DNA of 64,000 nucleotides from Apoda limacodes. Its lineage: Eukaryota > Arthropoda > Insecta > Lepidoptera > Limacodidae. The stretch covers positions 14,774,001 through 14,838,000 of the forward strand of contig OX291555.1 of the NCBI GenBank assembly GCA_946406115.1, in the 5' to 3' direction. The stretch's first letter is position 1; each line of letters begins with the position of its first letter. A program made the position numbers and the translations under genes. Below the pieces are notes generated by a model. It had not been told where the DNA came from, did not search any database, and saw only the letters and a program-made list of their open reading frames with translations. Below are positions 44,868 through 56,200 of the stretch, piece after piece.

Positions 44868-45100
44868 GACTCCATCGCAGCCTAGTTGGTAGTGTAGCCG
44901 GCAGCTGTGCAGAGCTGTGGGTTCGAGTTCTACACTAGACAAACATTTATGTGATAAACATTTTTGTTTTTCTTTACTCTGGGTGTATTTACGAATTATA
45001 TGTATGTGTTTACAAAAAAAGTATATTAGTTTTTTATACGTTGTCTGGTTTTGCTTTGCTTAGTTTGAGACCAGATGGCGCTGTGTGATATGTCCAACAA
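44868..45100 (+). mobile_element. tRNA-derived SINE
   Basis: A Pol III promoter is visible: an A-box-like AGCCTAGTTGGTAGTG at 44879-44894 and a B box GGTTCGAGTTC at 44920-44930 (consensus GGTTCGANTCC), about 35 bases apart as in a tRNA gene. The body continues with ACATTTATGTGATAAAC, CTCTGGGTGTATTTACG and AGACCAGATGGCGCTGTGTG, which I know from lepidopteran SINEs. The tail is a short (ATT)n-like tract. No tRNA cloverleaf is preserved, so it is not a tRNA gene. Confidence 0.75.
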
Positions 45101-45624
45101 TTAATATTACTATTATTATATTTACATTCATTATTTTACATAAGGTGAATCCCATATAGAAATATATCTATAAATATAAATATTTTGCTACTCAAAATGC
45201 GTTATTATTATCCCTATATCGCTATTTACGAAATCGCAAAAATCATAATAAATTAATGAAATGATTGTGCATTTGTTGTGTTGTTGTGATTTGTGTGCAT
45301 TATAAAATAACCAGAGTTTTGTTTGTTTGTTTCTACTTTATTGTATAAAAGTTAAAAATACAGAATTTCACTTAAATAAACTATACTATTACTTTTATAC
45401 AAAGGCGGACTTATCCTTAAGGGGATTTCTTCCAGTCAACCTTAAATATTTAAAAACATATTTATATAAAATTCAACAAACACTTTTTGTTGAAATAAAA
45501 ACTCTAGTTATTTACTAATTCACAGGCATTTTATGTATGAATATGATTTTTGCAATTGTAAACAGCAATATACAATATTACAATAACACGTTTTAACTAA
45601 CGAAATGTTTATATTTACAGATAT
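45101..45624. other. No feature seen
   Basis: AT-rich. The plus ORF 45327-45518 is unsupported. Confidence 0.4.
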
Positions 45625-45737
45625 TTAGGCTGGGTTGCACTAACTATCTTTGACGTTAACCAAATGCAAATTTTCATACAATCTCCCATTTTTGACGGCT
45701 GGTTAACGTCAAAGTTAGTTGGTGCAACCCAGCCTTA
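45625..45737. mobile_element. MITE with TTA target duplication (PIF/Harbinger-like)
   Basis: TIRs: GGCTGGGTTGCACTAACT at 45628 and its complement ending at 45734 (AGTTGGTGCAACCCAGCC). The arms continue inward to GACGTTAACC and GGTTAACGTC, about 36 bp each. TTA flanks both ends (45625-45627 and 45735-45737). A 107-bp element with a 3-bp TTA duplication fits PIF/Harbinger MITEs; a TA duplication (Tc1/mariner) would be the alternative. Confidence 0.75.
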
Positions 45738-46451
45738 AGGTACTAAACGCAATTTGTATAAAGAAAACTGCATTGGATTTACCTTAAATTAAAACTGTGA
45801 TCGGGTGAGGACAATACTCATGCGGTCGTAAGTACGTATTGGCTTTTCGAGGTGGGAAGCCCAAAACCAAAACGAAATCCATGAAGCCATTAAATAGTGA
45901 AGGATTGATTTAATTTGATAGCAACGTTGAACATTAACAACAAAAGGGTCTTATATTTATCATAATTCATAAGCCAGTACTAAGAAATTGACTCAATTAA
46001 TTGAAATTAATTGAATACTCAATTATAGCCAAATTGATCGATGGTTATAATAGCACTGTGTAACTGAAGTTATTAAAAGTCAAGTTTCAGAATTATGAAT
46101 GACGTACACTGTGCGATTATTTAACGTAACTGAAGACTGTTACTTGACGTTACTGGCACGTCAATGTCATGGCATTGCACGTCACAGCATCCCGTGGGAA
46201 GCTTTGTGCTCTAGCAGGGCCTACATAGATGATGCACGGTCTAACCGTACATCGCGGGCGTCAGCATGTTTCTACACGATGCGTTTCCTACAATTCGGAA
46301 AAATTGTATTGGAACGAGTATCAAACGAATCACCGTCAGTTATGTGAAATCGGGGATAGGCGACATACAGTATGTATACCTACTTACATACAGTATTACA
46401 GAATAGCATTATGAACATGCATTCGAGGTTTATAACCACGCAAAAACAGTA
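45738..46451. other. Region upstream of the BEL/Pao relic
   Basis: Could contain a decayed 5' LTR: the GC-richer block 46140-46290 ends shortly before the gag-like start. I found no matching 3' LTR, so this is not annotated as an LTR. Confidence 0.3.
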
Positions 46452-48245
46452 ATGCAGAGTTACAGTTCTGATAGGGTTGAAAGAAGACCATCAACTCCAA
46501 TTTTAAAACCAGCAACTCCTCTGTCAGTACCATTATTTTCTTATCAGCAGTCACAAGCGGGTAATTCTCATGTTAAAATAGATAAGGTAGAAATGCTCAA
46601 AAACAGTCGAGCAATTTTAGAGCTTTTCAAAGGACGGTGTCAATGATACACTTGAAGGCAGATGGTGATAAGTGGGAGTTGCAAGATTTACTCCACACTT
46701 TGCAGTCTAGATGGTCAGCAATCGATGCACTGCACTGGGAGATAGACAGTGAATTAGGCGGATCAGATGAATTATATGAGTCGATATTTTTAAAACATAA
46801 ACATACATATCAAAACATTAAAAAATAAATAAATAAAAAGATATGTTCTGTAATACATCAAGAAAAGTCGACTCCATTACTTGACATTCCTATATTTTCT
46901 GGCAATTATAATCAGTGGGTTCCGTTAAATGACTTATTTCCAGAAACTATACACAACAATCGGTCGATATTCAAACCTCAGAAGATGCAGTTTCTTAAGA
47001 GTAGTTAGAGGAGAAGCTGAGCGCTTAATGCAGCACTTGCAAATCGGTTCTGATAATAATGATATTTGTTGGGCCATACTAAATCGCAGGTTTAATAACA
47101 AACGACTGATATTTTCTTCTTACATAAATAATATCCTAAATATACCTATAGTTTATCATCAGTGTACATACAATGAATATGTCTGTCTTTAAAACAACCA
47201 AGAGAACTGCCGAAATTAAAAGACTCTATGGAGTTTCTCGAAAATAAATTTACTTCCATGGAGACATCTCGAAAGAAAACAAAACTATAATTATTATTAT
47301 TTAAAAAAAAATTATCTAGTATAATCAATATCAGAAAACTTCATATCAAAACCCTAAGCAATCAAGGCAATCTTTGTCAAGTCATCGCAACGTGCAAATA
47401 AAATTAGCAAAACAGCTATTTGAAATAACAAATCCCTATATCCTACAAAAAATAAATGCCCACTGTGCAATAATGATCGCGGAGTATTTTTCTGCACACA
47501 ATTTTTAAGCATGTCGCCATCAACAAAACGTAAAACTGCTGAAAGATTGAATCTGTGTCCTGATTGTTTGTATAACCATAATAGAAAAATATGCATATTT
47601 AATAAAAGATGCGGAGAATGCGATGGATTTCACAACACGGTGCTACACTAGGCATTTGTGCAGCATCATTATCCGACGCACGGCCCATCGTCGACAGCAA
47701 AATTATCGAGGTCAGAAACCTATCAGCAAAACGTCAACACTAACTCACATGTGTCTCAACAGAGTGACCTGACCGAGATTTTGTTAGCAACAGCAATTAT
47801 TAAAGTACGTGCTGGTGACGACACTTACAAAACCATGCGCTGTATTGTAGTCCAAGGGTCACAGGTATTTCTTATCTCAGAGAGGGCTGCTCAAGTCTTA
47901 TACCTGTTGATATTTTGTTAGGTGCCATCTGCTTTACTCTCAGATTATTTTGGCTGGCATATGTAGAGAAGATTCATCACCTATAAGCTCAACAATCTCA
48001 TCTGGAGTGGATACTATGCGAAAGTACGAACACTTTTCAATACAATTCAGTCCTTAACAACATTGATAAAATTTAAAAATTTTGGCAAATTGAAGACATT
48101 TCAGAGGAATCAGACTTATCAGTAGATCAGTATTGTTAAGATTTTTACGAGAAATTGATCCGAGATAAAGAGGCCAGGTATCAAGTATCGATTCCATTTA
48201 AATTTGGCTATTGTGCCATTTCGGCAGCTGGAACGAAAACTTTAA
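46452..48245 (+). pseudogene. BEL/Pao LTR retrotransposon relic: gag, protease, start of RT
   Basis: Ordered fragments of a BEL/Pao polyprotein lie in several frames. A gag N-terminal part is at 46452-46828. The gag core follows at about 46870-47195, with the short motifs IPIFSGNYNQW, FPETIHNN and RGEAERLMQHL, and a frameshift near 46990. A Cys/His-rich knuckle lies at 47454-47651 (CPLCNND, LCPDCLYNHN, CGECDGFHN). An aspartic-protease-like segment at 47658-47930 has QGSQV in place of the usual D(Q/T)GS..., so the catalytic Asp appears lost, and is followed by ILLGA. A short segment with KFWQIEDI and VSIPFK at about 48070-48200 resembles the region before the reverse transcriptase. RT, RNase H and integrase are absent. 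Multiple stops and shifts make it defunct. Confidence 0.7.
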
Positions 48246-48384
48246 AAAAATCAAATAATCTCAAGGGATAACAAACTATATATAGATTAATACCTAAGTC
48301 TGGGACACATGCAACCAGCTACATGTTATATGAAACCTGAGTGTTATTTACCTCACCATTGTGTTCGGTGTAAAGATTCTACGA

Positions 48385-48545
48385 CTACGACTCGTAAGAA
48401 AATAAGATTCGGAGCGCCACTCAGCGTTCTTCATACGAACAAATTATTGGCAGTTGCTGATCAAACACCACGAAATTTTGAAGACATGTTCTAGTAATAA
48501 ATATCTAGGTCTGCAGAGTGCCAGTTTTAAATTAAATTTTATAGT
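48385..48545 (+). repeat. Unclassified repeat D, copy 3
   Basis: ATTCGGAGCGCCACTCAGCG, TTCATACGAACAAATTATTG, CACGAAATTTTGAAGACATG and TCTGCAGAGTGCCAGTTTT follow the order at 4828-4980. It interrupts or ends the BEL/Pao relic. Confidence 0.5.
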
Positions 48546-48689
48546 TCAGAAGTTATACAGAATTATATTTTTTATCGTTTTATCGTTACCTTATAATAAT
48601 ATACAGACCGATTACAGAATATATTGCGATTAACTTAAAAAAGGACATATTTTCACCTGTGACTCAATTTGATATGCAAAAATGTATAT

Positions 48690-49175
48690 ATTTTAATGCA
48701 TCTGTATATATGTGCCACTGTATTCCAAAGACAATCAGACAATGACCAATGTATACAAGACGAATCCGCAAACACATGCAAAACCAACTGCAAAAATTTG
48801 TGGCTCGAATTAACAAAAATCAATACTTATTTCTTCTTACTGTTGCGACGTATGTTCCTTACGAATTTTATGCCAAGATCAAGTTACAGTAATAGAAGTC
48901 AGCAAGGCTAGCATTTTAGTTTTGGGTCAAGAGTGCCTAGCAAGAAATGAAGAATTCACTGTCTATTCTCACAAACTTTCGACTAGCGAAATGAATATCA
49001 GTCCACAAATTTTTAAATTGCTGCCATAAACCATGTCATAAACATATCTGTCCCTTTGACTACAACGGACATCAATTCTCTAAAAATATCAGATGACATG
49101 ATGAGTCTAAGGAAACATATTGATGATATGAAAAACAAAACACCATATCAGAGAGTATATCATATTACGATATAC
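48690..49175 (+). pseudogene. Possible retroviral-type (F-like) envelope remnant
   Basis: Broken frames between 48690 and 49175 contain a Cys-bearing segment, then an INHVINISVP-like stretch and a charged helical stretch near 49080-49140. The layout of a Cys-rich stalk followed by a heptad-like helix resembles the end of insect retroelement or baculovirus F-type envelope ectodomains. Some BEL/Pao elements carry such a gene after pol. At least one stop and two shifts break it, and the transmembrane end is cut by the MITE at 49184. The family call is tentative: it rests on pattern, not on a specific invariant residue. Confidence 0.3.
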
Positions 49176-49183
49176 ATCACCAC

Positions 49184-49632
49184 GGGCGCGTTCGTGTTGG
49201 GATTAAGAGTTCCCACCATTGATTCTTGTCATACTTTTGGTAACGCCAGTTTTGCCACCGACATCGTTCGTGTAGCTTTAAAACGTTACTAAAAAATTTT
49301 TTGGATGTAAAACTTGCAAAAAGAACGGTTGACGTACTCACACTACGATAAAAACGTAGTGAAAAAATCACACACACACACTACCATAAACAATGAATAT
49401 GTATAGGCAGTTTGACAGATTAACACAAAAACACCTCCAGACATGGGTCTAAATTTTTTTTTTTCGTTGGCAAAAGTGACAAAAATAACAAAAATATCGT
49501 AAACGAACGCATGACAGTTTGTTACAGATGATACTAAAATTTTGATATTTTTGATACCAATGTTAAACGAACGGATGACAGGTGACAAAAGTAATGAAAA
49601 TAATGATTCTGCATCCCAAAAAGAACGCGCCC
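49184..49632. mobile_element. 449-bp MITE with 20-bp terminal inverted repeats
   Basis: The left end GGGCGCGTTCGTGTTGGGAT (49184-49203) pairs with ATCCCAAAAAGAACGCGCCC (49613-49632), two mismatches. The inside is AT-rich with a CA run at 49370. Related phrases ACGAACGCATGACAG and ACGAACGGATGACAG (about 49503 and 49567) show internal duplication. No target duplication could be confirmed. The small minus-strand ORFs inside are not genes. Confidence 0.65.
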
Positions 49633-49641
49633 TTCAGAATA

Positions 49642-49812
49642 TCATATGTGCTGCTGGGCGCGGCATTCCTGGTTGATGCCGTGTGCGTCTAGCGGCGATG
49701 CACCCGTGCCGCCGCGGGACAGCGGCAGCGGCGCAGATGCGTCTGCAGTTCCGGAGCCGGTCAGCAGGCCGGCCGGGGCTCTCCGAAAAAATGTAGTGAA
49801 TAGTGTTAGTTA
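49642..49812 (-). CDS. GC-rich unknown ORF (candidate terminal exon) or promoter pocket
   Basis: Far more GC-rich than its neighbours. On the minus strand a frame from about 49812 to a TGA at 49642-49644 reads RAPAGLLTGSGTADASAPLP, then SRGGTGASPLDAHGINQECR and QQHI. It is Gly/Ala/Ser/Pro-rich but uninterrupted. A weak acceptor (TTTTTTCGGAG) precedes it. The other minus frame (49634-49861) is also open. An alternative reading is a plus-strand CpG-rich promoter with a 5' UTR continuing as GTGATAGTGTGAGTGAAG and a GTG... donor near 49840. I cannot choose between these. Confidence 0.3.
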
Positions 49813-49901
49813 AACTTGTGATAGTGTGAGTGAAGGTGTTCAGGTGACTAGCTATAAACAAAACAAAACTACGTCACCAATGTTTCGGGATAATATTGCA
49901 A

Positions 49902-50345
49902 TTAGTGATTCATAATCGAGACTAATTTAGTAATAGTAGAGACATTAAGAATTTGCACATTCCACAACATAAGCGTTCGCGGGAGGAAGTAACTCTGAAA
50001 CCGTACTGTACGCGACCATTTTGGTTCTAAAGTGTGGTGTGAGTAAGAATTCCCTGCCGATGGATGGAGCAGTGCGATGGTAGAAAGTACGACAACAAAC
50101 AATTTCTCAGAACACATCCCATTATACAAGCGGTAGAACATACACAGGGAGGCCAAGTTTTTGCTCAGTCTTAAGGTGGCTTGTGAGTTTGAAATCGTTG
50201 ACGATTCGCACAGCCCGTTCTTGAATCGAGCCGAAAGGGCCAAGCTGGTATACGGATGCACTCGCCCAAAGATGGCAGCAGTATTCCATATGGGGCTGGA
50301 CTTGCGACTTGTAAAGCAGCAACCTTTGCTCCGAGGTAAAGTACT
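49902..50345 (-). pseudogene. LINE ORF2 3' relic (CR1/L2-like), minus strand
   Basis: Minus-strand frames read SQVQPHMEYCCHLWASASVY and a QERAVRIV block (50122-50322), then after a frameshift LASLCMFYRLYNGMCSEKLF and SRTVRFQSYFLPRTLMLWN (49902-50261). These match, in order, the thumb and C-terminal region shared by insect CR1/L2-like ORF2s (Y+.QVRPHMEYC.HLW, SLC.FYR.Y.G.CS.EL, TVRF...FLPRT..LWN). The RT catalytic core is missing, so it is a 5'-truncated, frameshifted copy related to 12410-12740. Confidence 0.75.
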
Positions 50346-51334
50346 GCTTCGCTTTACGTAACTAAAGACTTGGCGTTACTGCCAATTACGCGATATTTTA
50401 ATTGTGACGGACGATGGACTATGGGTTTATTCATATAAACTTAGTTAGATTTTATTTTCCATAGCTGTTTACCGATTTATAGACGTAATGAAATTGTAAT
50501 AAAAAGGAACTGTATAGATTGGAAGTAATACAGGATATTTGTTTTTCATACAAACGGAATGATCTCAAGTAATATTTTATTTTATTTCCCAGACATAGAA
50601 TTAGAAGATGTGTACAATTTTTTTAACAAATTACCATACGCCGCCGATATGTTTTATGGCAATTGAACTCAAGCTGCGGTTTTTCTTTGTAACACTACGT
50701 TGTGTGTACTTTGCTATGTAGGGATTTTACCTTTTACGCACTGCCTCTTAACAGAATTCTTGCACTTAATTTTATCCTCGTATTTACCTGTTTTAGATTG
50801 ACGCTAATTATTATAATTAGTAAGTATTTGTTTGCGTTAATGGTTTTGACTTAACAGATGAAAAGATTTGAAAATACTTACATGAAAGCTAGACGGAGTT
50901 CTGCTCTAAAAAGGAAGTTAGTAAACCGGGCTCAGAATTTATTTGCAATTCGTGTAAACAAAAATGACCTTGACACGCGTCTTTCGCTTTGTTAGTCTAT
51001 GCAACATATACATAAATACGTATAATATTTGTCATTGTAAATTTGAAATTTTGTAGATTTTAGGTTAAATCAGTGTCGTGATTTGAAAACCAGTTAAAGA
51101 ATGTGACAATAAAAGTAATCATGTAAGTATTTTAATGATTTACGATTAAATTACCAGAAAAAGTTAATATTAAGTAAAGTGAGGTTATGTTTACAAGATT
51201 TGCATAGAGATTTTGAGTCAGGTTTAGATATAATAACTTGATGAGCCTGGCTGAATCGTGATTGATAGTGAATTTACACAGAAACATCGGCCAAGTGCGT
51301 GTCGTTTTCGTACTCGCATTTTAAGTACTAAGTA
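50346..51334. other. Low-copy AT-rich DNA
   Basis: No repeat recognised except a scrap CGGCCAAGTGCGTGTCG at 51289. This starts a long block with few transposable elements. Confidence 0.4.
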
Positions 51335-51512
51335 ATCCATACTAATATTATAAATGCGAAAGTAACTCTGTCTGTCTGTTACCTCTTCATGCTTAAACCG
51401 CTATACCGATGAAGATGAAATTTGGCATGGAGATAATTGAGAAGTTGGCGTTGAAATCCTACAATGACAACCGAATTAAGGGCGGGTGAAACCGCGGGCC
51501 AAAGCTGGTACT
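51335..51512 (+). repeat. AGCTAG-tail repeat family, compact copy
   Basis: AATATTATAAATGCGAAAGT, CTCTGTCTGTCTGTTACCTC, GAAATTTGGCATGGAGATAA and GGTGAAACCGCGGGCCAAAG then GCTGGTA. Best-defined copy of the family in the window. Confidence 0.65.
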
Positions 51513-51559
51513 ACACAAGTAGAAAATCTTTGCGAAAGGGATCGCTTTTCTAAATATTG

Positions 51560-51560
51560 C

Positions 51561-51602
<42 letters not shown>

Positions 51603-51960
51603 ATACTTGGTTGACATGATGTATTAAGTCCGTGTAGGTAAACGCTTCTGTATTTTTTTTCGCTTATACAACAGTACCTGGGAGACCGAGCTTTCCTTTT
51701 TTTTTTAACAAGGCTGTTGCTGTGTCGCTAAAAATAACAGTATTACTACTGGCAAATAGATGTTAGGAAAAGCCAAATTTTTGGTTATTCATTGCCTAAA
51801 ACCACGGATAAAAAGATGTTTTCTAAAAATGAAACCTAGCTAGATCAATTTATCGCCTCCGAAACCCCCTGCATACTCAATTTCGTGGAAATCATTGGAG
51901 CTGTTTCCGAGATTCATATTATATATATACAAGAATTGCTCGTTTAAAGGTATACGATAG
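51560..51960 (+). repeat. (TA)n microsatellite and repeat C copy
   Basis: (TA)n at about 51566-51598. From 51675 to 51960: ACCTGGGAGACCGAGCTTTC, TCATTGCCTAAAACCACGG, CGCCTCCGAAACCCCCTGCA, GGAGCTGTTTCCGAGATTC and AAGAATTGCTCGTTTAAAGG, a layout I know from lepidopteran repeats. It is related to 24541-24670. Confidence 0.55.
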
Positions 51961-54137
51961 ATAACTATATTCGTGAACAGTCACCAGTATGTAAGATGGT
52001 ACCAGGCAGGGCGCGCTCGAACTAAACTTTGGTTCCGTAGAATAAGAATTATTGCAGATATCTAAATAACTATAGTGAACAAATGTTGTTAAAAACAAAT
52101 TTTGTTCAGAGTAGGCAAGTATTTATAAAGTTTTATTATCGTTTTATACAACAAGAGGCTAAAATCTAAAGGGACACCAGGCTTTTACATTATATTTCAT
52201 AGTTTTACATACATTTGCATATTTTGTCTTAATTTAAGATAATGTAAAATTGTTAACTATCTTAAATTAAGACAGTATTAAACTGTTAACGATAGTTGAT
52301 ATTTTTTTTCTTAAACATGTGTTTGTTAACGCCTAAAAATAACCGTATTAAAAAAAAAAAAAGAATTGACACGCACATCCACTTGACAGGGTTCTTTTTC
52401 AATTTTTGTTTTGAAATACTCATTTGTTTTTCCGTTTCTCACTTTGTTAGTTTGCAAAAAAGTATTTCAAATTAAATTCTGGAAAAATATTACTTACAAG
52501 ACAATAAAAAAATGGGTTTTTCATAAACAATGAAAGGCTGGATAAGTCGCATCATACCATTGTCTGGATACGCTACACGTGAGTAACTTACCTAGCACGT
52601 GTTCCTAAATTCGAACCAGCATACTGGCCAGTACGGTGTGACGTCATTATCTAACGTCATACTGCTGTACTGTTCCGAAATATAACGTTTTTTGCCTAGT
52701 TTAAACAACTCTAGACCGGTTTAAATGGTGTTACTGATTAATAACCGTAGGCAAAGTATAATTTAAATAAAGAAGAATATTTAAGATATCAATGTCATAA
52801 TTTCTGGTATATGTTGCATAATATATTTCAATAATTGTGAAGGATAAACAATTGTTAATTGGAGAAGAAAGGGAGGGAATAAACAAAAGTTCGCAATACT
52901 AGAAAAAACTCATGTTGAGAAAAAGTATAGTGTTATTTAACTTTTATCTCCAGTAGATCACGTCGCTTCTGGATCAGTATTTTATATTTTTTTTAATTCA
53001 TTCAAGAAAAAGGTATTTGTTCTCATTATATGTATAGTATAGAACAAATAGGTTGGTGCCGCTTTAATTTTATTATATTTATCCTATATACTTTCTAGTT
53101 TTTCATATTTTTTATAAAGAGATAATGATAAAAAAAATTGCATAATAAGTAACATTCGTGATGGGAATTGGATGAATGGGAAGAATGGGATGGGAAAGGG
53201 ATGAGAAAGGGATGGGCCTATAAATGAGGGCTGTTTTTTAAAATTAATGACCCAAAATTTTTGTCATTTTAAATTTAAATGTAGCGCATGCAAGCAATTT
53301 TCATAATAACAGCTAACTTGTCATTTTTTTTTAACAAACAAGATGTTCATTCAGAAATTCGATTTAAAAATAGTAGATCATACAACAAGTAAAAACAGGG
53401 AATTTAATTCGAGGGACTACGTTAGATCCCGAGAGTAGCGATTCTAAAGTACAATTCTGAGCGGAGCGAGGGTTACAAAGGACCGAGATGATTTTTTTTC
53501 ACGTGTTCTATACTCTTATTTTTACCATTGACTGTGAGCAAATAAAAAGAACTATTATCAGATTTTGGTATATATTCGATAATTATTACCAGGTAATGAG
53601 AGAATAATGATATAACTATTAAAACAATTTAACAATTGTTCCAAATTCAAAATATTTTTATTCACTCAATAAATAAAAGTAAGTTTTATTGACTGTTATG
53701 TTTTAATTCACTCAGTGAGTTTTATTCACTGTTATCGATGAATAAAATGCCCTTTTTCGAGTTGTAATGGTAAAAATATTTTTTTCGATTCTTAATGTTT
53801 CTTCTTCTCTTATCTTAACTTGCCAGTTTTGATATAATCTTTGTAATTTATGTTTATGTTATCCAAAAAAAAACTTAAAACAAACGTTTAGGAATGTCAA
53901 GAATCATTAAAATGAAATATCTAATTGTTAGAACTACTGAGAACACAAATCATAACTTGCAACAGGCAAAAAGTAACTTAATGACATAATTTAGGTTTTT
54001 AATGCGTTGTAATAAGATTTCAATTAGCGTTAAAAAACCTACTGGATGACGCATATCGATTTTCCAGTTTTCACACACGCGCAGTTAGGACAAGTCATTC
54101 ATATACAAAAATCATCTGTTGCTGTGTAGTACAACTC
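51961..54137. other. Low-copy DNA with a 16-bp perfect hairpin
   Basis: GTCTTAATTTAAGATA (52226-52241) pairs perfectly with 52258-52273 across a 16-base loop. A run GGATGGGAATGGG-type words lies at 53160-53215. No gene. Presumed upstream or intronic DNA of the 60-kb gene. Confidence 0.5.
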
Positions 54138-54231
54138 AGTCAGCCATTAAGAAGGGACGCGTACACGCGTTTCTATAAAACGTTTTTTTTATAGTTAATT
54201 TTTTAAATTTCAATTTTATAATAATCATTGT
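54138..54231 (+). promoter_or_regulatory. Candidate transcription start and untranslated exon 1a
   Basis: CTCAGTCAGCCATTAAG holds a perfect initiator TCAGTC with A+1 at 54138. The segment ends at ATTGT|GTAAGTAAC (donor GT at 54232). No DPE at +28 and no TATA box. Its beginning resembles exon 1b at 57362, which supports a shared promoter type. Inference only; no acceptor partner is proven, but 59991 is possible. Confidence 0.25.
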
Positions 54232-54462
54232 GTAAGTAACGATATGATTTTTTGTGTTCATGTGCGGATTGCGTTGTTTTCTTCATTTTCAAAAAAAAAA
54301 ATACAAGTTTGTTTATTTTTGTGGCGATAGTATTTGATATACTTTCGTTTTTATTAAAGAAAAAAAAAACAATTTTGATGGAAATTAGTAATCGTAAGTT
54401 GTAAAACGCTAATTTACTTTTTTTGACCCTTTATTAGATTTCACAACAATTAGAAGCTTGCA

Positions 54463-54626
54463 TTTTCTTAAAACAAGGTACATATCGGTAGCTTAGATTT
54501 ATAAATTATCGTTTACAATATGCGCATATATAAAAAATATTATTTTTTCTTAAAACAAGGTACATATCGGTAGCTTAGATTTATAAATTATCGTTTACAA
54601 TATGCGCATATATAAATAATATTATT
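54463..54626. repeat. 82-bp tandem duplication, two units
   Basis: 54463-54544 and 54545-54626 share TTTTCTTAAAACAAGGTACA, TATCGGTAGCTTAGATTTAT and CAATATGCGCATATATAAA with only a few differences near the unit end. Likely a recent local duplication in non-coding DNA. Confidence 0.85.
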
Positions 54627-56200
54627 TAAAAAAGGTGCTATAACATTTTAGTCTTTCTTATATACATGCTACTTAAACCTAACTTTTAATTTTGTTATAT
54701 TAATCAAAAAAAAATTATAGAAAAAATTTGATGAATTACGTACCATACAAACCAAAAATCGGGCGCATAATTAAAATGTTCCATGTGATTGCGAAAATTA
54801 GTTATCCTAACCTATGTGTGTGTGTTTACACATAGATTGCACAATAAGTTAAATAACCTTTCTGTGTTTAGTAGCAATTTTTATTATGTGTAAAGAAAAA
54901 GTTTTAGTGATACTTATGTACAGACAGACGGAAGGAACAGTTTAAAGAAAGCGACTAGCGATAAACAAATCTTGGTCTTGTTTTTTACGTTGATTCAAAA
55001 TATAAGAAAACCTAGAGTTACTATCAGATTTTTTTTCTAATCTTTCAAGCTCATATACAATATCTACAGTTTGTAATTTAACAGAAGAAATAAATGATTA
55101 CGATCAAGTAATGATTTCTTTTTGGAATGTATTGACATATAACTTAAAACAAAACAAAAATGTGATATCCCTGAAACACCTTCAAATTATGCTACACCTA
55201 GTCTATATTAGGTATGGAGGTCCTTATGTTCGTACATACATGTTCATATTAAGATAAAAGTAAAATAAATTGATGAATTAGGTAATTTACTTAAAGCTAT
55301 CAAATCGATATTAAAAAATACAATCCTCCCTAGTACTTTTAAATGTAATTACATAAGTAAATGTAATGTTAGAAGTACAATATCAATTAATTAAGTTAGT
55401 ACCTATGCACAATATTAGCGTAAGTAACTGTGATAATGTATTTATTGCAATAATTGTGCTAAGAACCTAAGCATTCCTTTAACTTGAATACCTGCCTCTT
55501 GTTCTATTTATAAGGACATACGTTCACTTTTGCTTAGGCAAGGACAGTACAAAGGTTTCATATATCATTTGAGCTTTACATACTACATATAAGGTCTGCT
55601 AGGCATGTATATATATATAGTAATTTAATAGGAAATATGCAAAAAATTTCAAATGACATAAAAAATTACCTAATACATCATGTTGCAATCAGCAAATGAA
55701 ATTGCATTTGATCCCGCTGAAGGCCGAAACAATAAAAAACGTCAATTTTGTGAGATAATAAAAAACTGAAGCGTATTCTTACAATTCATCGCATCACTGA
55801 TTGTTTTAATTTTTTGTGTGGTAAAAAACGACAAGTCTGCTCTAGGAATTGAAATAGCCTGGATTTATTTATCGGTATTGATAGACCATTGACAGACTAT
55901 ATATCAAAGTTACATGCAAACTGCTTGTAGATTAAAATGTCATTCTTTTTATTCTGTTTTGTTCGTATGTGCGTCAACGGGCTAGGGTTGTAGCTTATAC
56001 AGCTGATTTGTAATTGTGAAAATTAGACATAAAACTTAGTATTGCGACTCCGTGTGTATAAAATTTTTTGGTGTAGAAAAATAAAATTTGGTGATGAGTA
56101 AATTTCAGATGTAAAGTTTTTAAATAATAGTTATTTTGATTTAAACATTACCAATATGAATCAAGTATGAAATTCGAACGATGGGCTTGGCTTTTTGACC
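54627..56200. other. Low-copy AT-rich DNA
   Basis: No gene, no recognised transposon. A short TGTGTGTGTGTTTACAC run lies at 54816. Confidence 0.4.

Noticed and set aside
44868..45000. tRNA gene
   Set aside because: A and B boxes are present but there is no cloverleaf, and the body matches a SINE.
45738..46451. 5' LTR of the BEL/Pao relic
   Set aside because: No matching 3' LTR and no clear primer-binding site could be found by eye.
49343..49588. 81-codon minus ORF
   Set aside because: Lies entirely inside the 449-bp MITE and has no transposase-like feature.
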